DNA from: Liolophura sinensis
Lineage: Eukaryota > Mollusca > Polyplacophora > Chitonida > Chitonidae
Direction: 5' to 3'
Assembly (NCBI RefSeq): GCF_032854445.1
Contig: NC_088301.1
Span: 19,215,808-19,279,807, forward strand
DNA: 64,000 nucleotides
The notes under the pieces were generated by a model, which did no database searches, had not been told where the DNA came from, and saw only the letters and a program-made list of their open reading frames with translations. Below, piece after piece: positions 10,920 through 23,650 of the stretch. Position 1 is the first letter of the stretch. Every line of letters starts with the position of its first letter. Position numbers and translations under genes: made by a program.

Positions 10920-12589
10920 GAAAGGGCATGGCTGGGTCGTATAATGTGAAATCTCCTGTCCCGACCACATCAGTCGAGTCGCCAAGGGATTTCATTAATA
11001 CAAACATCTCAGACAGACAACCAGGTAGAGAAAGCCCAGGGTTTTGTTTGCCATGCGGAGTTTCCAGGTTTCTGAAAGCATTATTTCTTAAACAGAGGAC
11101 GTGGATCGACAAAGAGGCCGGCAAAGTACTTAGGTCAAGAAAGGCCTATACATAATAGATGTGGACAGGGCAGAGTTGGACGACATGTAGCACATGACAA
11201 TCACGGAAATGTCTTAATCACTCAGTTGGTCTTGACCCCTAAGTATAAAGTCAAACTGGCGTGCTGGGCGAGAAATAAAACTTCAACAACACATGGATTT
11301 TTCATTACTTAGTCGCTGGCATTTGAAATCCAAATATATATATATATATATATATCTTATATTGTGGTTAAGTAGATAATACTCATATGACCCTTTCATG
11401 GTTCATGGTCATACACTTGCTGAAAAGCTAATCTCAAACAAAATCACATGTAAACGAAGTTCTCGTAATCTGCTTATTAATAATTCTTTAAAAAAATAAT
11501 AACATTTTGATATCATTTTGTTCATCGATGGCAATTAAAGATTCTTTAAAACTATTTTTTGACAAGTGGCTTTATATAAGCTCATCTCAGTATAGCAGAT
11601 AATATAAGAAAAGTTCAATAGATGGAAATGAAGATTGATCTTTTGACAATTTTAATATATAAACCACGCTATTTACCCGTTAACTGTAGAAATCACACGA
11701 CACTGACGACCATCTGGATGCCAGTAAAACGTTTCCAATGTGGCGAGTCATGCGTTAAAAGACGATGATTATATAGATTTTGGCCTATCATGTATAAACA
11801 GCTGCCTAAGAAACCCTATTCTTCTATACATATATGTCATGTAGCCTATTTGGCAAATATGTTAACCCTTTCACCAGACATTTAATCTGCCTAGGTATTG
11901 TTTCAGGTCAACTTCAGTTGTTGGTTCTTGCGGAGTCAATGTTGGAAATAAGTTATATGGATAGCAGTGAACCGTAAGGAACCTTTATTTCGTAAAGCCA
12001 GCAGCAAAGAGGAGAAAATTTAGCCTAAAGCTATTTGTCCGGAGTTGCTAAAAGACAGAGTTCTATGATGACCAAGGCTTCCCTGGGGCTATCTCGATAG
12101 ACCTGTTCACGGCAGAGTTCCTTAAATCAACGGTCTGTCTTCAATACCCCTTGAAAATAACCGCTGTCATTTCATTATAAACTTTAATGATCGCATCCTA
12201 TGATTCATCCTTTGATTGTGGAAGTCGAGGAGCAAGTGAGCGTGGAGAGAGGCGGGTGTTTAAGCTGACGAGAAGGGCTGTTCAGAAGACAATTCCGTCG
12301 CTTATTAGCAGACTAATATTTGCCGATAATATTCCTAGAGGATGATTTAATGTAATCAAAGGCGGGTGTATACCCTGCGAGAACAAAGGAATCGAAGACA
12401 AGCCAAATACGCGTTTGCCTTTGTTCCGACCTACATACACGATCTCTGTCAGTGGAAGAAACAAATAATAGCTCGTAAGTTCATTGCCTACCGTTGACAA
12501 TATCATATAGAGTTAATAATATTATAATATTGAAGAATTAGATAAAAGGGAGTGTGTGAAATTGTGTATCACTGACGTTACGAGAAAAA
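10920..12589. other. spacer with a short (AT)n tract
   Basis: An (AT)11 tract occupies about 11334-11355 and an AATAAA sits at 11274-11279. The rest is AT-rich and unrecognised. Confidence 0.4.
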
Positions 12590-12712
12590 AAATTTATTTA
12601 TTTATTTATTTTTATTTTTTATTTGACTTCAAAAACTTTTAACTGATATCCGGCATTATGGTAGGAGGAAAACCGGCAGAATCCAGGGGAAATCCATGAC
12701 TATGTAACCACT
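12590..12712 (-). repeat. SINE-A copy, tail fragment
   Basis: A (ttta)n run at about 12594-12615 is followed by a decayed tail and the ccggcattatggtaggagg block on the plus strand. The conserved acgccgtactcaagaat piece is badly decayed. No head is present. Confidence 0.65.
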
Positions 12713-12992
12713 GATTGTGTGTCGGTTTCATGTGACTTGCCTGTATAGGCAGCTAATATGTGGCAGAGAAGTAAATCTTTATTTCGCAGATGAAATGGAA
12801 AGTACCTCGGCCACACCAAGATACTAATACCATACAGCAAAACAGACTACCACAACAACGTTCAAAATAAAACAAATTAAAGAAATTAAAGAATATTTAA
12901 GAATCTCTGTCATTTTGTAGATGCCACACGGCAACGAATTAAGCGAGTGAAGCCTTTTTCTGTTTGACACAAGAAATGAGCAATGAAAGTAT

Positions 12993-13075
12993 TCTGAAAA
13001 CTGAGTGAGGCTATAGAATTTATTCTGTTAAATATAGTACACATATACTATAAATTCAACATATGAATACATTCT
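12993..13075 (-). repeat. fragment of the 41-kb MITE family
   Basis: The run ctgagtgaggctatagaat followed by attctgttaaatatag and acacatat matches the TIR and internal repeat of the element at 41296-41697 and the left TIR of the copy at 29071-29434. Both ends of this copy are lost. Confidence 0.55.
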
Positions 13076-14342
13076 TAAAATCTTAAATAAGCTGAAACTG
13101 TGCAGAATGGACACCCGTTCAGACTGATTTCTTGAATATCTACTGGCATGAACAGACATACAGCGGCTGAAAATTCTGTTTTGCAAAGATTACAGATGAT
13201 GTCTCAGAAAGTTATAGGAAGAGTTATCCATCTGGGTTTTCGTCGTCTCTCATGACACATCATTCATTCACTGCACACATCAAATTTTGTGCAGAGTTAA
13301 ATAGCAATAAAGTAAAAATTCACTGATCAAGAATGGTGAAAACTGAATCATCAGTCATAAATAGAGCATGCAAAGCCAAGTGTAAACCTAAATACCTCCG
13401 AGAAGAGGGATGCCTAGACAGAGAGCGAGAGAGCAAATATTGAGCACCACACGATAAAATGTTGCAAAATGTAATTTTTTTCTTCTCTCAATTTAAATGT
13501 GGCCCAATTTTCATGTATCAGGAAAAGTAACAAGGCAATCAGGGCGGCGCCCTCTTGGGACATCCTGAGCAATTTGGAGACGTCGGGACAAAGGCAATGT
13601 ATTCTAGGCATGTGTCAAGGGGGGAGTGATTCCAAAGAGACGGTCCCCCGAGGCCTTGGGCCGTGTGTCACGCTGTCATTGCAGCCCCTCTCTGGCCCAT
13701 TTCATCGCCCGTCTCTATCCTCAGCCCCATGTCCGAATCTCATTTCGACCATTAAACGCCGATGTAGTGGTTTTCTCTGAGACGACACTGTATCCTGCAG
13801 CCCTGCTGTAACCGTTTGGAGACAAATGACCACGTCTGGATCACAGAAAAAAAAATGTAAAGCGGTTTTGTTACTGGAATACTAGTGTTTCTAGCTCTTA
13901 TAACACCAAAACACATATACCGGCTATTTACTTGATTTATTCGAAGACGGTGTGTTGGTGTGTCCCCAGAACACTTCGTTTTGTTGATTAATAAATGAAA
14001 AAAACCTTTCCTCAGACAGGTACAACGCTTGATTGTGTCATAAAAGTGATGCTTTCGGAAGATTGCATCCCAAACTTAAGCGTCAAGTCCGACATTCGTA
14101 TAACACTCACAAACCAGAAAAGGACGTCCCAAGTGGATAATCGCAGGACCAGTTCCCAAACCAACATAAAACACGTTCAAAGCAAGGATATAAATAAAGG
14201 CGTACATATAGAGAGTGCGACCAGAGCAGTGTGATAGCTGGCAAATGATTACACCGGTGAAATACAGCCTCTTGTCAATACACCTCCGCCAGGGCTTTAT
14301 TCTAACTATTCATTTAGATGCATAAATTGTAGCAATTTACAA
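13076..14342. other. spacer with a GC-richer segment
   Basis: The stretch 13540-13810 is GC-richer than its surroundings and open in two forward frames, with no recognisable protein. Near 13547 ggcgccctcttgg resembles, on the minus strand, part of a CTCF core (agagggcgc), but the rest of the motif is poor. A regulatory role is conjecture. Confidence 0.3.
14117..14165 (+). repeat. short match to the 20-kb/40-kb dispersed repeat
   Basis: The phrases aaaaggacgtcccaag and gataatcgcaggaccag resemble 20373-20402 (aaaatggacgttccagg, tcaataatcgcaagacca). Weak and short. Confidence 0.35.
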
Positions 14343-14475
14343 GCCCCACAGCCCCACGGCTTAGGCAGAATTAGGCAAAAAAAAAATATATATGCAGTGA
14401 TGTTAACTGCAATTTATTAGACGTCATTGGTCTAGAATTACTCAAAACGGTGTGTTGTCATCACATTTAACATTC
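14343..14475 (+). repeat. dispersed satellite-like fragment (blocks C-D-E)
   Basis: It holds three ordered blocks: ccacggcttaggcagaatta (C), gcaatttattagacgtcatt (D) and tgtgttgtcatcacattta (E). The same blocks occur on the minus strand at 18019-18128. Blocks C and D also occur at 47925-48003, and E at 59347. Confidence 0.75.
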
Positions 14476-16185
14476 AATTACATTATATTTATATACGACG
14501 TAAAATAGACATGACGTATATCATATTTAAAGTGGTTGAATTATCCATGTACATACAGCTATCCGAACAAACGGTCCGCAATCGTTTATTCGTTTTAAAA
14601 ACCCGCGCTTTTAAAGTTTATTTCTAGTTTTAGTTCAAGTATCCTGGACAAGTGCACTTTTTTCCGTCGAGGGCACATTCCGTTTATATCACCGATAAGA
14701 GGTTCTGAATGTCATGAACCGTTGTTCGTGAGAAATCGGAAGGAAACCAAGGCTGTTTTATCTCAAGAGAACATCATATTAACAGAATACGGTCGGTTGA
14801 AGGCATTCTCCATGTGGGTCAAGCCCAAACCACGTGACTACACGAGGAAGCACAGAAAAATAATATGGGAATAATCAATGTCTGTGCACGAAGGGTGAGC
14901 TTTGAATTATTGATCAAACACGTTCATTTCGATGTTTTATGCAACTTTTATTGCCACAATCAAGCCGTTAAGGCCAGCAAGTTAAAATACATTTCTCATA
15001 TATTACAGTTTTCCTGCAAGACATTAAAACCGGGCTGGAGAGAGTGCATCTGGTCAGGCTAAACACGAGGTAACGCTGGGCTGGTAACACAACAGTAATT
15101 ACCCATCATCTAATGCACAAATTGGCCTAATACCTCTGTAGTTGATAGTATTAACACAAGTAGCTTTGTTTTACCGTAATAACCGGTTCGTGTCACCCAC
15201 ACGCACTGTATATCACCCAGGGCAGCCGTGCTGGCAACCTTAATCCGGCTGTCCGTTATGCTCGTATGCACGGGCAAACGACATGGGCGTGGCTCCACCA
15301 AAAATACCGAACCGACTTCATATGGTGTTTAGAAGTAATCGTTTATGAGTAACATACAGGTGAGTCAATTCCTGAAATCAAAGTTAATAAGAAAGACCAG
15401 TTCCCCATCCCTAACACCATACTAATACCTAGCACACCCGAAAAACCCGCTAGTATGTATGATATTTAATGACTTCATCACACAGAACCGTGCTTTAAGC
15501 CCCATTGTCTCCTGTTGGCAAATAAGCCTGCTGATTAAAACAAAAGCTGCGATTTACGCATTGTGTTCTCTTTTGGTGATTGAGCGGATTAGTATGGTTT
15601 ACCTGTATTGGACAGTATTGCAATCATATTGGGACGACTTTTTCTTAATAGTGCAGATAAGCGGAAACCTGTAATATATTCCCAGTATTAAAGATCATCT
15701 GCAACCCTGGGGAAAGTCAACGCACAGATTCTTATAAATAGATGAGAAGTTAGTTGAGGAGGTTTGCTGGGTTTTAAAACCATAAAAAGTCTTCATGCCG
15801 AATCGTATATAACTTACTCCAGAAAAGAGGTTGTCCATAAGGGATGAAGACGGGCTGAGATAATGGCCGCAAAGCCTAGAATAAATGGCAGAAAGTAAAA
15901 TAAGGTAAAGATGCTAGTCGTAGCTGTATAAAAGATTTATAAAACGTTGATAGTTGATAATAAAACCAGGCATGGACGAAACATGGAAAACACGAGGCAG
16001 CAGAAATAAAAGCGGCAGAATACGGCAGTAAATTCCTTGTCATACCTGATGTATTGGCTGGATTCATGAAGTAAATGAGATTTATCCACTTGTGTTGTAC
16101 TGCAATCTCCTAATCTAAGCTTTTCGAAGTCATTACGCCGAAAATATATTACAGGCACCTTGGGAGTGATTCGAGATATGTTGGA
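14476..16185. other. unannotated spacer
   Basis: A minus-strand open frame at 15110-15301 has fairly even codon use but no acceptor-like tract. Homeodomain-type taattac sequences occur near 15096. No gene is recognised. Confidence 0.35.
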
Positions 16186-16332
16186 GTCCGAAAGAGGATA
16201 TAAAATGGAAAAATGCGGTGTTGTTCAATAAACGGATACTGCAAATAACACCCAGTCAAATGCTCTCAAGTTCTAATTTACAACTTGGCCGTCCATTCGT
16301 TTTTATTTGTGAATAAGCCATGAGAATACGTA
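16186..16332. repeat. 147-bp near-identical duplication, copy 1
   Basis: This segment and 19198-19345 differ, by hand alignment, at about two or three positions over 147 bp, while the flanks on both sides are unrelated. The unit contains a TATA-like tataaaa near its left end and an AATAAA. That could reflect a solo terminal repeat of a retroelement or a short promoter-bearing element, but no such family is recognised. Confidence 0.9.
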
Positions 16333-18018
16333 AAAAGCACCTGTTTGTTGGGCTAACATTCATCTTCTGAAAGGAGTCATCTAATGTATCAAGGCAAATT
16401 GTGATGATTGAACACAATTTGAAAGGTTTTTTAAGCCCTGAAGTACAGAGTTCCCTCCCTTCAGTCAAACAGGGAATTCCCTCTTCACTGAACAACCGCG
16501 AATCAAAGCACTGGCCGAAGTCAACGGGCTGTATCACAGGCGCTTGCCAGATATAATTCCTCTACCGATCAAGGCCGCAATCAAAGTTAGCTGAAAGTTC
16601 CGAATTTTGCAGATTTGGAGCGAAAATATTTTATGAATTAAAACAGGCTGACTGGCCGTAAATATGTACTCAGTCTGTATGAATTGTTTTACTGGAAGTG
16701 TAAGTATTCTGTAGAGAGTTGGATGAAATCAAGCCATGGATAAAGTAATGCGAAGGAGGTATGCATGAAGCACATGCGACGAGTGAATCAAACGCCAACA
16801 AATATTTTTGATAAAATAGTGATAACATCAGTAATTAATGGGTAAAGTTTAATAAAATTATCAAGAAAGAAGCATACAAAATTAGTAAAGGTATTGGTAA
16901 TGTATACACACCATCATGCTACATTTGTACGTGGCCACGACATGACTGCAGTGATGCCGAGGTGACGTATTTAAGTGAAATAAAAAACCATCAATGAAAT
17001 AAATAAAAAATATTACGTGAAAGTATTGGAGGGCAAAATTATGTGGAAGAGGAATTGTTTGCTGAGGTATGACTGGGTTTTAACAGAGGGCGGATGCATT
17101 TATTATAACTGAAGCGATATCAGTTTAGCTGATAGATGGGAGAAGGTGTTCAGTCATTAGTAATGTATGCTTTCTTACGCTTACATTATGAATGAAAATG
17201 TTCCCAAAACGTGACAATAATAGTCGGATGGGGTATAAAAGCTCAAGTTATCTTTCTGTCCGTTCCTTTGCCATAGTTTTCTTCGCTATGATGTTGCCAA
17301 AACTGAACTGAAGTGAAGATTATGTGGAGTACTCTTCAGCCGGATGTGTGTTTCCAGAATATCCTTCGCAGATTGAGTCTGACAAGTTTGTAGCTTCCTT
17401 CATCGCCTCCAACGAAAGCAGATCGCCAATGGGACAGGCGAATCGTTCATCGTCCTCCGCTAAAACCTAGTCACCACTTTGTCCTTAGGTGGTTTGGAGC
17501 ACGTAAATTGCTCGGCGGGGAGCCTTAAATGTGTCTTGTCCGCCGCAGCTGTTGGTTAAGTGCTCTTTTCTGTATATTAAGATTTTTCGGAGTAATCTCT
17601 GATTCTTCTATCTGCTCCAGGACGCGGTCGAGTTCAATTAAGGTAGCTACTTCTGGCTGGAGGCCCGAGGGCAGTATCTCCATCAAAAACTCACGCCGCT
17701 CATAATGCGGTTTATGTGACAGCGGAACTTTGACAAAAACTCCACAGTAGCAAAGTAAAGACTTGGACGATCAGACGCAGGCGTAGAAAGGTGCGAGGGG
17801 TCAGCTGCTGAAAACATTACAGCCTCACCAGTACCGCTAACGAGTAAATCGGCCTCAGTTGCTGACGTCATGTGCAGAGTAATTCGAAGAAATTGACTCT
17901 GATTTAACTCTCTAATGTGTAGCCTGTTATATTAGATTCCTGCATGGACCAGGACTCTGCTGGTGTATTAAGTATCCTAAAGGCCTGGTCCGTTTGTAAT
18001 ATTTTCCTGATATTGTTT
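16333..18018. other. unannotated spacer
   Basis: Mostly AT-rich. The stretch 17330-17560 is GC-richer. No gene is recognised. Confidence 0.4.
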
Positions 18019-18128
18019 ATTAAATGTGACGACAACACAGTAATTCTAGACCAGGGACGTTTAATGACTTGCAATTAGCATAATTACATTTTTTAAAACC
18101 TAATTCTGCTTAAGCCATTGTGCTTGAG
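18019..18128 (-). repeat. dispersed satellite-like fragment (blocks C-D-E, inverted)
   Basis: The reverse complement carries blocks C (cttaagcagaattaggttt), D (gcaagtcattaaacg, decayed) and E (gtgttgtcgtcacattta) in the same order and spacing as 14343-14475. Confidence 0.7.
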
Positions 18129-18189
18129 GACGTGTAAATAGCTACTGCTTATTTATATTCATGAACAGTTAAAATAAAACTATTTAATC

Positions 18190-18436
18190 ATTTGATTTGT
18201 ATTTTACGCTGCGCTTAAGAATATTTCACTCGTACGACGACGGCCAGCATTTTGGTGGGAGGAAACTGGGCAGAGCCTGGGGGCAACCCAACACCATCTC
18301 AGGATTGTGCCATATCTTTCCACGTACGACCCGATAGGAAACCAGCATGAGCTAAACTTGAACTCACGCCAACCGCATTGGTGAAAGGCTCCTAAGTCAT
18401 TGTTCTGCATTAGCACATCAGCCACTCGGCCAAACC
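18190..18436 (-). repeat. SINE-A copy, near full length
   Basis: The tail (tttgatttgtattttacgc) is at the left and the head (ccactcggcc, imperfect) at the right. All central blocks are present, including cgacgacggccagcatt, the gggaggaaactggg block, tttccacgtacg and gcatgagct. The head is more decayed than the body. Confidence 0.85.
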
Positions 18437-19197
18437 CTAACTCTGGCATAAGTCGGATTTCAGTGCATGGTCACGCGCGACCTTTGGCCAATCAACTCTC
18501 GCACCGTCGCCGTTGCCCTGATTTTACTCTCCATGCAGCATTTTTTTTTTTGATATTCTGTTTACGACGATGCTGGAGAGAATTTCACATTGACCGTGCA
18601 TAAAAGTTACTATAAACATGACTGAAAGTATCTTACCTTTCTCACATAAAAATCGGCGTATACATGTTTGGAGCTCAATTGATTTTCAAAGCACTTTAAC
18701 GTATTTTGTGGATGGGTCCCTTGGGAAAAACAACACTTAGTCTACTAGAGAAAAAGCATACTAAATCTCAAGCTTTTCCTGGACGTATGGCTTAACCAAG
18801 AAGACGATACTAATTTATATGGTCATTCTTTTCCGCTTAGTGTAAAAATAGAGATTTTTAGTTAAACGTTCCAAGATGAAGCTTGTAATTTGTAACTTCA
18901 ACGTAGGATTAGTTTACCCACATGTATTCCATCTATTCTATTCTATAACTTCTATCTAAAGGCCTCTGTTATCGGCTTATATGCGTCTCATACTTTCTTT
19001 CTTTACTCCCGCAATGGAGATACTTGCCTAAAATGTTACACAGTACAGTACAGACAAAAAGTTTTGCAAAAAAAAGATTCCGATACAATGATAGTTTTCC
19101 ATCAGTCCACTCAGGCGAGATACGTTTATGACCACCTCACAACTTAACTCGATCATAATCAGGGGTTACCTAAAAGGAAGAACATGTTATTTGTTGT
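18437..19197. other. unannotated spacer
   Basis: AT-rich. Nothing recognised. Confidence 0.4.
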
Positions 19198-19345
19198 GTC
19201 CGAAAACAGGATATAAAATGGAAAAATGCGGTGTTGTTAAATAAACGGATACTGCAAATAACACCCAGTCAAATGCTCTCAAGTTCTAATTTACAACTTG
19301 GCCGTCCATTCGTTTTTATTTGTGAATAAGCCATGAGAATACGTA
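19198..19345. repeat. 147-bp near-identical duplication, copy 2
   Basis: Direct-orientation partner of 16186-16332, about 3.0 kb away. Homology starts at gtccgaaa and stops after gagaatacgta in both copies. Confidence 0.9.
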
Positions 19346-20220
19346 AGTAGGCCTTCAGATGACGAGTAACGAAGCCTACATCATTTTTTTAAAAATAATA
19401 AGCCTATGTATAAAAGAGAACAATTTTTTTTTAAACCGACATGTATCAGTCGATACAATTTTCAGCCAGTCGTATGGCTTCAATTTTCAGTCTTCCGGTA
19501 CGATTTGGTTGTTTCCTGTTTGGACAATTTGACCTGAGAAGCTCATTAATTTTCCATGAGTGACAATTTTGTTGAATACCTGGCCCAGCCTGTGAGAAAA
19601 CACCCATAAAAATCTTGATATAGGCTGACCGTGAATGTCTGGACTTTCCAATGCCGGTAGATGGGAGTTGAGCCCAGCAACGTCAAGGGGACGTCACTCG
19701 CAGCCTCATCACCACCTGTTTCCTTGAGTCCTCTCTCCCAGAATTTCAAACATTCATCATTAAAACTCATACCTGCCCAAAGTTTAGACAATTTCCATCA
19801 TTTTAATACCAAGCATCCACCTGTACACCAAAATGCCAAACTGACAGCAAAAAAAAAGACATTACATCCTAAAGTCCATAGAATTACACATTCTCTCCCG
19901 AGAAAGTGAAGTGGAAGGGCTAATGGGGACCCGATTCCATTTGAGACCAGTCCATTTGATTTACCAGGGCCATCAGCTAGCTCACGTCCATGGGCGATAA
20001 CCCACTGACACAATGGCTGCTCCCACAACTTTATAAGGCATATAATTTGATAGCGTTTCACTGGATAGCGATAATGGCGTGTTTGGGATTGTAAACATGG
20101 TCAATATTTTAGGCTTGAGTTATTTCAATTCAGGTAATTAAAGCGGGGATTATTATTTTCTTTTCCTTTAAGTTATAGCCGTGAGGAAATCTTTTATCGC
20201 CCACTGTTCAGCTGTGTGAC
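19346..20220. other. unannotated spacer
   Basis: Overlapping open frames on both strands at 19546-20061 show no recognisable protein. Confidence 0.4.
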
Positions 20221-20272
20221 AACTGATTTATTATTTCATTGGTGTTTTAGGCCGTACTCAAGAATACTGTGA
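20221..20272 (-). repeat. SINE-A tail fragment
   Basis: The plus strand reads ttattatttcattggtgttt then aggccgtactcaagaata, the conserved SINE-A 3' end. Everything upstream in the element is missing. It directly abuts the dispersed repeat that follows. Confidence 0.7.
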
Positions 20273-20339
20273 CCATTGAGGCCATTTTGTATCCAGTCAA
20301 AACATGTATCCAAAGATGTTTACAGAATCCTTGCGTGGA

Positions 20340-20715
20340 AACAAACATTCGTATGCCAGCCGTCAAACAAAATGGACGTTCCAGGTCAATAATCGCAAGA
20401 CCAAAGTTAAAAAAAAACAACGTTCCACCACAAACCACCAAAGAACAAGGGAAATACATAAAGTAAGAAATTAAGACGGAATCATTAGAAGAGAAACAGT
20501 CCACAGTTTTCAATGATGATAGAAAGACGCATTCTGGTGGAATGAATGAAATCACTGTCCAAATCGTGTATCATTCTAGTAAACAATTTGTTCATAATCA
20601 AAGTATGGATCAAAGAAACACCATTTGTAGCGTTGCGAGATCACCAGCAATACATTATCATTTGGTTCATTTTATCCAAGATTCAATACAGCCAGCTTGC
20701 AAGAAATGATGACGG
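20340..20715 (+). repeat. diverged dispersed repeat, copy 1
   Basis: Several phrases recur in order at 40880-41235: ataatcgcaa, accaaagaac, ggttttcaatgat (here agttttcaatgat), tgaaatcac/agt followed by caaatcgtgt, ctagtaaa/ctagaaaa, and ttatccaaga/ttattcaaga. No coding capacity and no class is evident. Confidence 0.55.
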
Positions 20716-21045
20716 TATCCGTATACTTAGCGCTGTTCGAAATCAGTGAGAAGTGTGGAAACACAATCGGTCCCTTGAGGCACACTGCGAAATAGTACTA
20801 ACATTGACAGAAAGATGGGGATATTTACGGATAAACAAGCCGGAATTTGCGCTAAAGGTGGCTTTTATTTCAGTTCTTGTCTTTTGCCACCGGCAGACAG
20901 TTTGATTAAGTTGTATGGAAGACCTTCGAGCGGCTTAGCGGGAGAAAGTGGTTAGAGCGTTCTGCCAATAGGGCAGGAGAGCCAGCGTAGAGAGTGTGGG
21001 TACTGGAGGGGATAGGGATCAGAGAAGGGAGGGATGCATGTGTAT
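20716..21045. other. unannotated spacer
   Basis: Nothing recognised. Confidence 0.4.
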
Positions 21046-21091
21046 GTGGTGGTGGTGGCGGGGGAGGGGGGGGGGGGAGGAGAAGTGGAGG
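21046..21091 (+). other. G-rich tract, G-quadruplex-capable
   Basis: A ggt repeat runs into more than ten consecutive G and then a purine-rich gga stretch. There are at least four G runs of three or more within short loops, so the tract can in principle form a G-quadruplex. Confidence 0.6.
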
Positions 21092-23388
21092 GAATCGTCT
21101 GTCGTGATGGATCATCCTACAAATCCATATCAGAGAAATACCGATGAACGGCTGCGGCAACTAAATCTCCTGTAATGACTCGCAATGCATTTCTGGCTGG
21201 GCAAATGTTTCATCAATCATAATACTGCGAATAAAATTTATTCAAGATTGACAACAATCCAGCCCGATAACCGAATCTCCATTGCCTTATGCCTTTAGAC
21301 TGGCAACAAGTCCCTCATTAATCACTGGGAGTAAAATGATACGCTATCAACCGGTGGCGAAATACTTGTTCAGGTGAAGAAACTGGAGGAATATGGCCGC
21401 TTTCTTGTCTATTGTTTTCTGTATAGCCTAACTGCGATGCACATCAAGGTTTCCTTGTGGACCGCTCTATATTCATCATGTAGATCATGAGTTGGTGCTG
21501 TCAGTCACTCTGTCAAGCCGGATGACGTCAACAAACTCTGCTCCGATTCCACGCCATTAGCTTCACAAAGTTAAATGAGCCATTATCGTTAACCTGATGT
21601 ACTCAGAAATCAGGGATAGAATACCAAAGCCTAAGAGTGAGCCAAAAGGCAAGACTAAAGCCATATGACAAACGTTGAATTCTTTGACTTATTAGTTGCT
21701 GTTTTTAACCTAAAAAGGACACGCAATGACATTTAATTGGTCTTGACGCTTTCGCAGAATTTCTCATTGAAAGTACTCTTACACCGTACTATTTCATATT
21801 AATATGGCAACAGCTTTAAAAGTGTAGTGGAATACTTATTGTCGGAGGATAATCGTATGGTGTTGGATTTATATACGAATATTTTTCTTGAATAACTGTT
21901 TCTTTGCCGGAGACTTTTTTCACTTGGTTTGTATTTGGATAATTGGGAAGATGGTTTCGATGAAACAAGAAACAAACAAAACAAAACAAGAAATAAACAA
22001 AAAGAAAACAAGAAACAAACAAACACAGAACAAAAAGTAATTTAGTTATCTATGTGCAATTCTTGCCATCAGTTTGGTTGATCTTAACACCAAATAACGC
22101 GCGTATAATGCTAACTCCTAAATTGAACGCGTACATTTTTAGCTAGTCGTGTTTTTTACTCAAAGACCTTTGCGCCATCTGATCTTCCGTCAACGATGAT
22201 ACGAGCCCACAAGTCTCACCGTATCTACCTTGCATCGCTGATTCTTTGTCAGGACACGGCGCATTCCGCTGGGTTACGCTCGACCTTGGATAAGGAAGGT
22301 CATCTCAGACTGCGTTTCCTTTGGATGCATTAATCCAATGATAGTGCGTAATAGTCAGAAAATAGCCCGTTCCTTGATATATGTGTGTGACTAGAGGTTT
22401 TTAAGGAGAGCCATTTGTCTTCATAATTTCATCCTTATAACTCAATTATCTAACTAGAATACATCACGCCTTGGCCCGTTCCAGCGATGAGTTGACATGT
22501 ATTGGGAAAAGCCGTCAAAAGATTGACCCCGTAACGATGTTTAGGAATTACTTGGATAATTCTGAGGGTTGTCGGCAATACCGGCAAACATTCAAACTAC
22601 GTCAATCGATCCTCTGACAGTCACACCATTTTATGGCTGAGAATCAAAGAAAAAACACCGGAATGCCAGTTTGTGGAAACTCTAAATAACCAGTTTGGCA
22701 AAAGGGATAGTCAATAATTATGGTCAAATCTAACAATCTATTGAAAATATTCCAAAAGTCAATACCAATATTTTACAAAAGTTGGAATATGACTGCCTGA
22801 CATGTCCACCTAATCGCCTTGTTATTACATGCAAAAAATCTCATGATTCAGGATATTTTTTTCAGTCTGGCCCGGTAACGTGACGCAATGCACAGATCGA
22901 TTCTACAATTTCTGATAAATCAAAACCGACTCTGCAATGCCGCATTAATTTTGTTCCTCAACCAATCTGGACGATGCTTCCTTTTTTTTCGTAATTTGTG
23001 GCGAATTTGTGAACAATTCTTACACATAGTACAACATTTGACAGGATTGGGATACGATGTCGTGTTCACGAAAATCGATCAACTGTCCGTTATTATCTGT
23101 TAGAGGATATCATCGCTTCTCCAATGACATCCCCTGGATACGGATATCAACAGTATCTGATCATACCAATTTGTGGGACATCCAACCACAAGGGGAATCC
23201 CCGGAAGAAGGCTTCTGGAGTCGTCCGATATCGGATACGTTGACCTCGTCGGCAGCACTGAAATTTTCACCCTAGAAACATAATGCCTTTGATGCTGCAT
23301 TGTTTTTGGTTCATCTGACACTTCCTGACATAATAAATAGATGGCAAACTACAGCACAACCCCACAACACATCTCTTTTATGTCCCGT
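21092..23388. other. unannotated spacer
   Basis: A short aacaa-type low-complexity patch lies at 21964-22035. A good acceptor-like tattttttcag near 22865 is followed by no convincing exon. Confidence 0.4.
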
Positions 23389-23650
23389 TGTGTTTCAAAG
23401 CCTAAATTCAGTATACTGGGCAAACGTCATGTTCCTTCTATCTTGCTATTCTTTGCGACAAATCGTTTTTGTTAAAAGTCTGCAGAAAAGAATAAATCCA
23501 ACTTTGAAATGTCTGCTGATTGGCCTATTGTGTTTCAAAGCCTATTCGATATACTGGGTAAACGTCACGTTTTCAAATATATTGTTATTCTTTGCAACAA
23601 AGCGTTTTTTGTTAAAGGTTCGCAATAAATCCAATTTAAAACTGCCTATC
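23389..23650. repeat. 140-bp tandem duplication
   Basis: The phrase tgtgtttcaaagcct starts at 23389 and again at 23529. Both units continue with a tatactggg(c/t)aaacgtca block, a gctattctttgc-like block and a cgttttttgttaaa block. The second unit is shortened. The open frame at 23300-23656 spans both but changes relative phase at indels, so it is not supported as coding. Confidence 0.8.

Noticed and set aside
13545-13560. CTCF insulator site
   Set aside because: Only the agagggcgc part agrees with the consensus. The upstream half of the motif does not.
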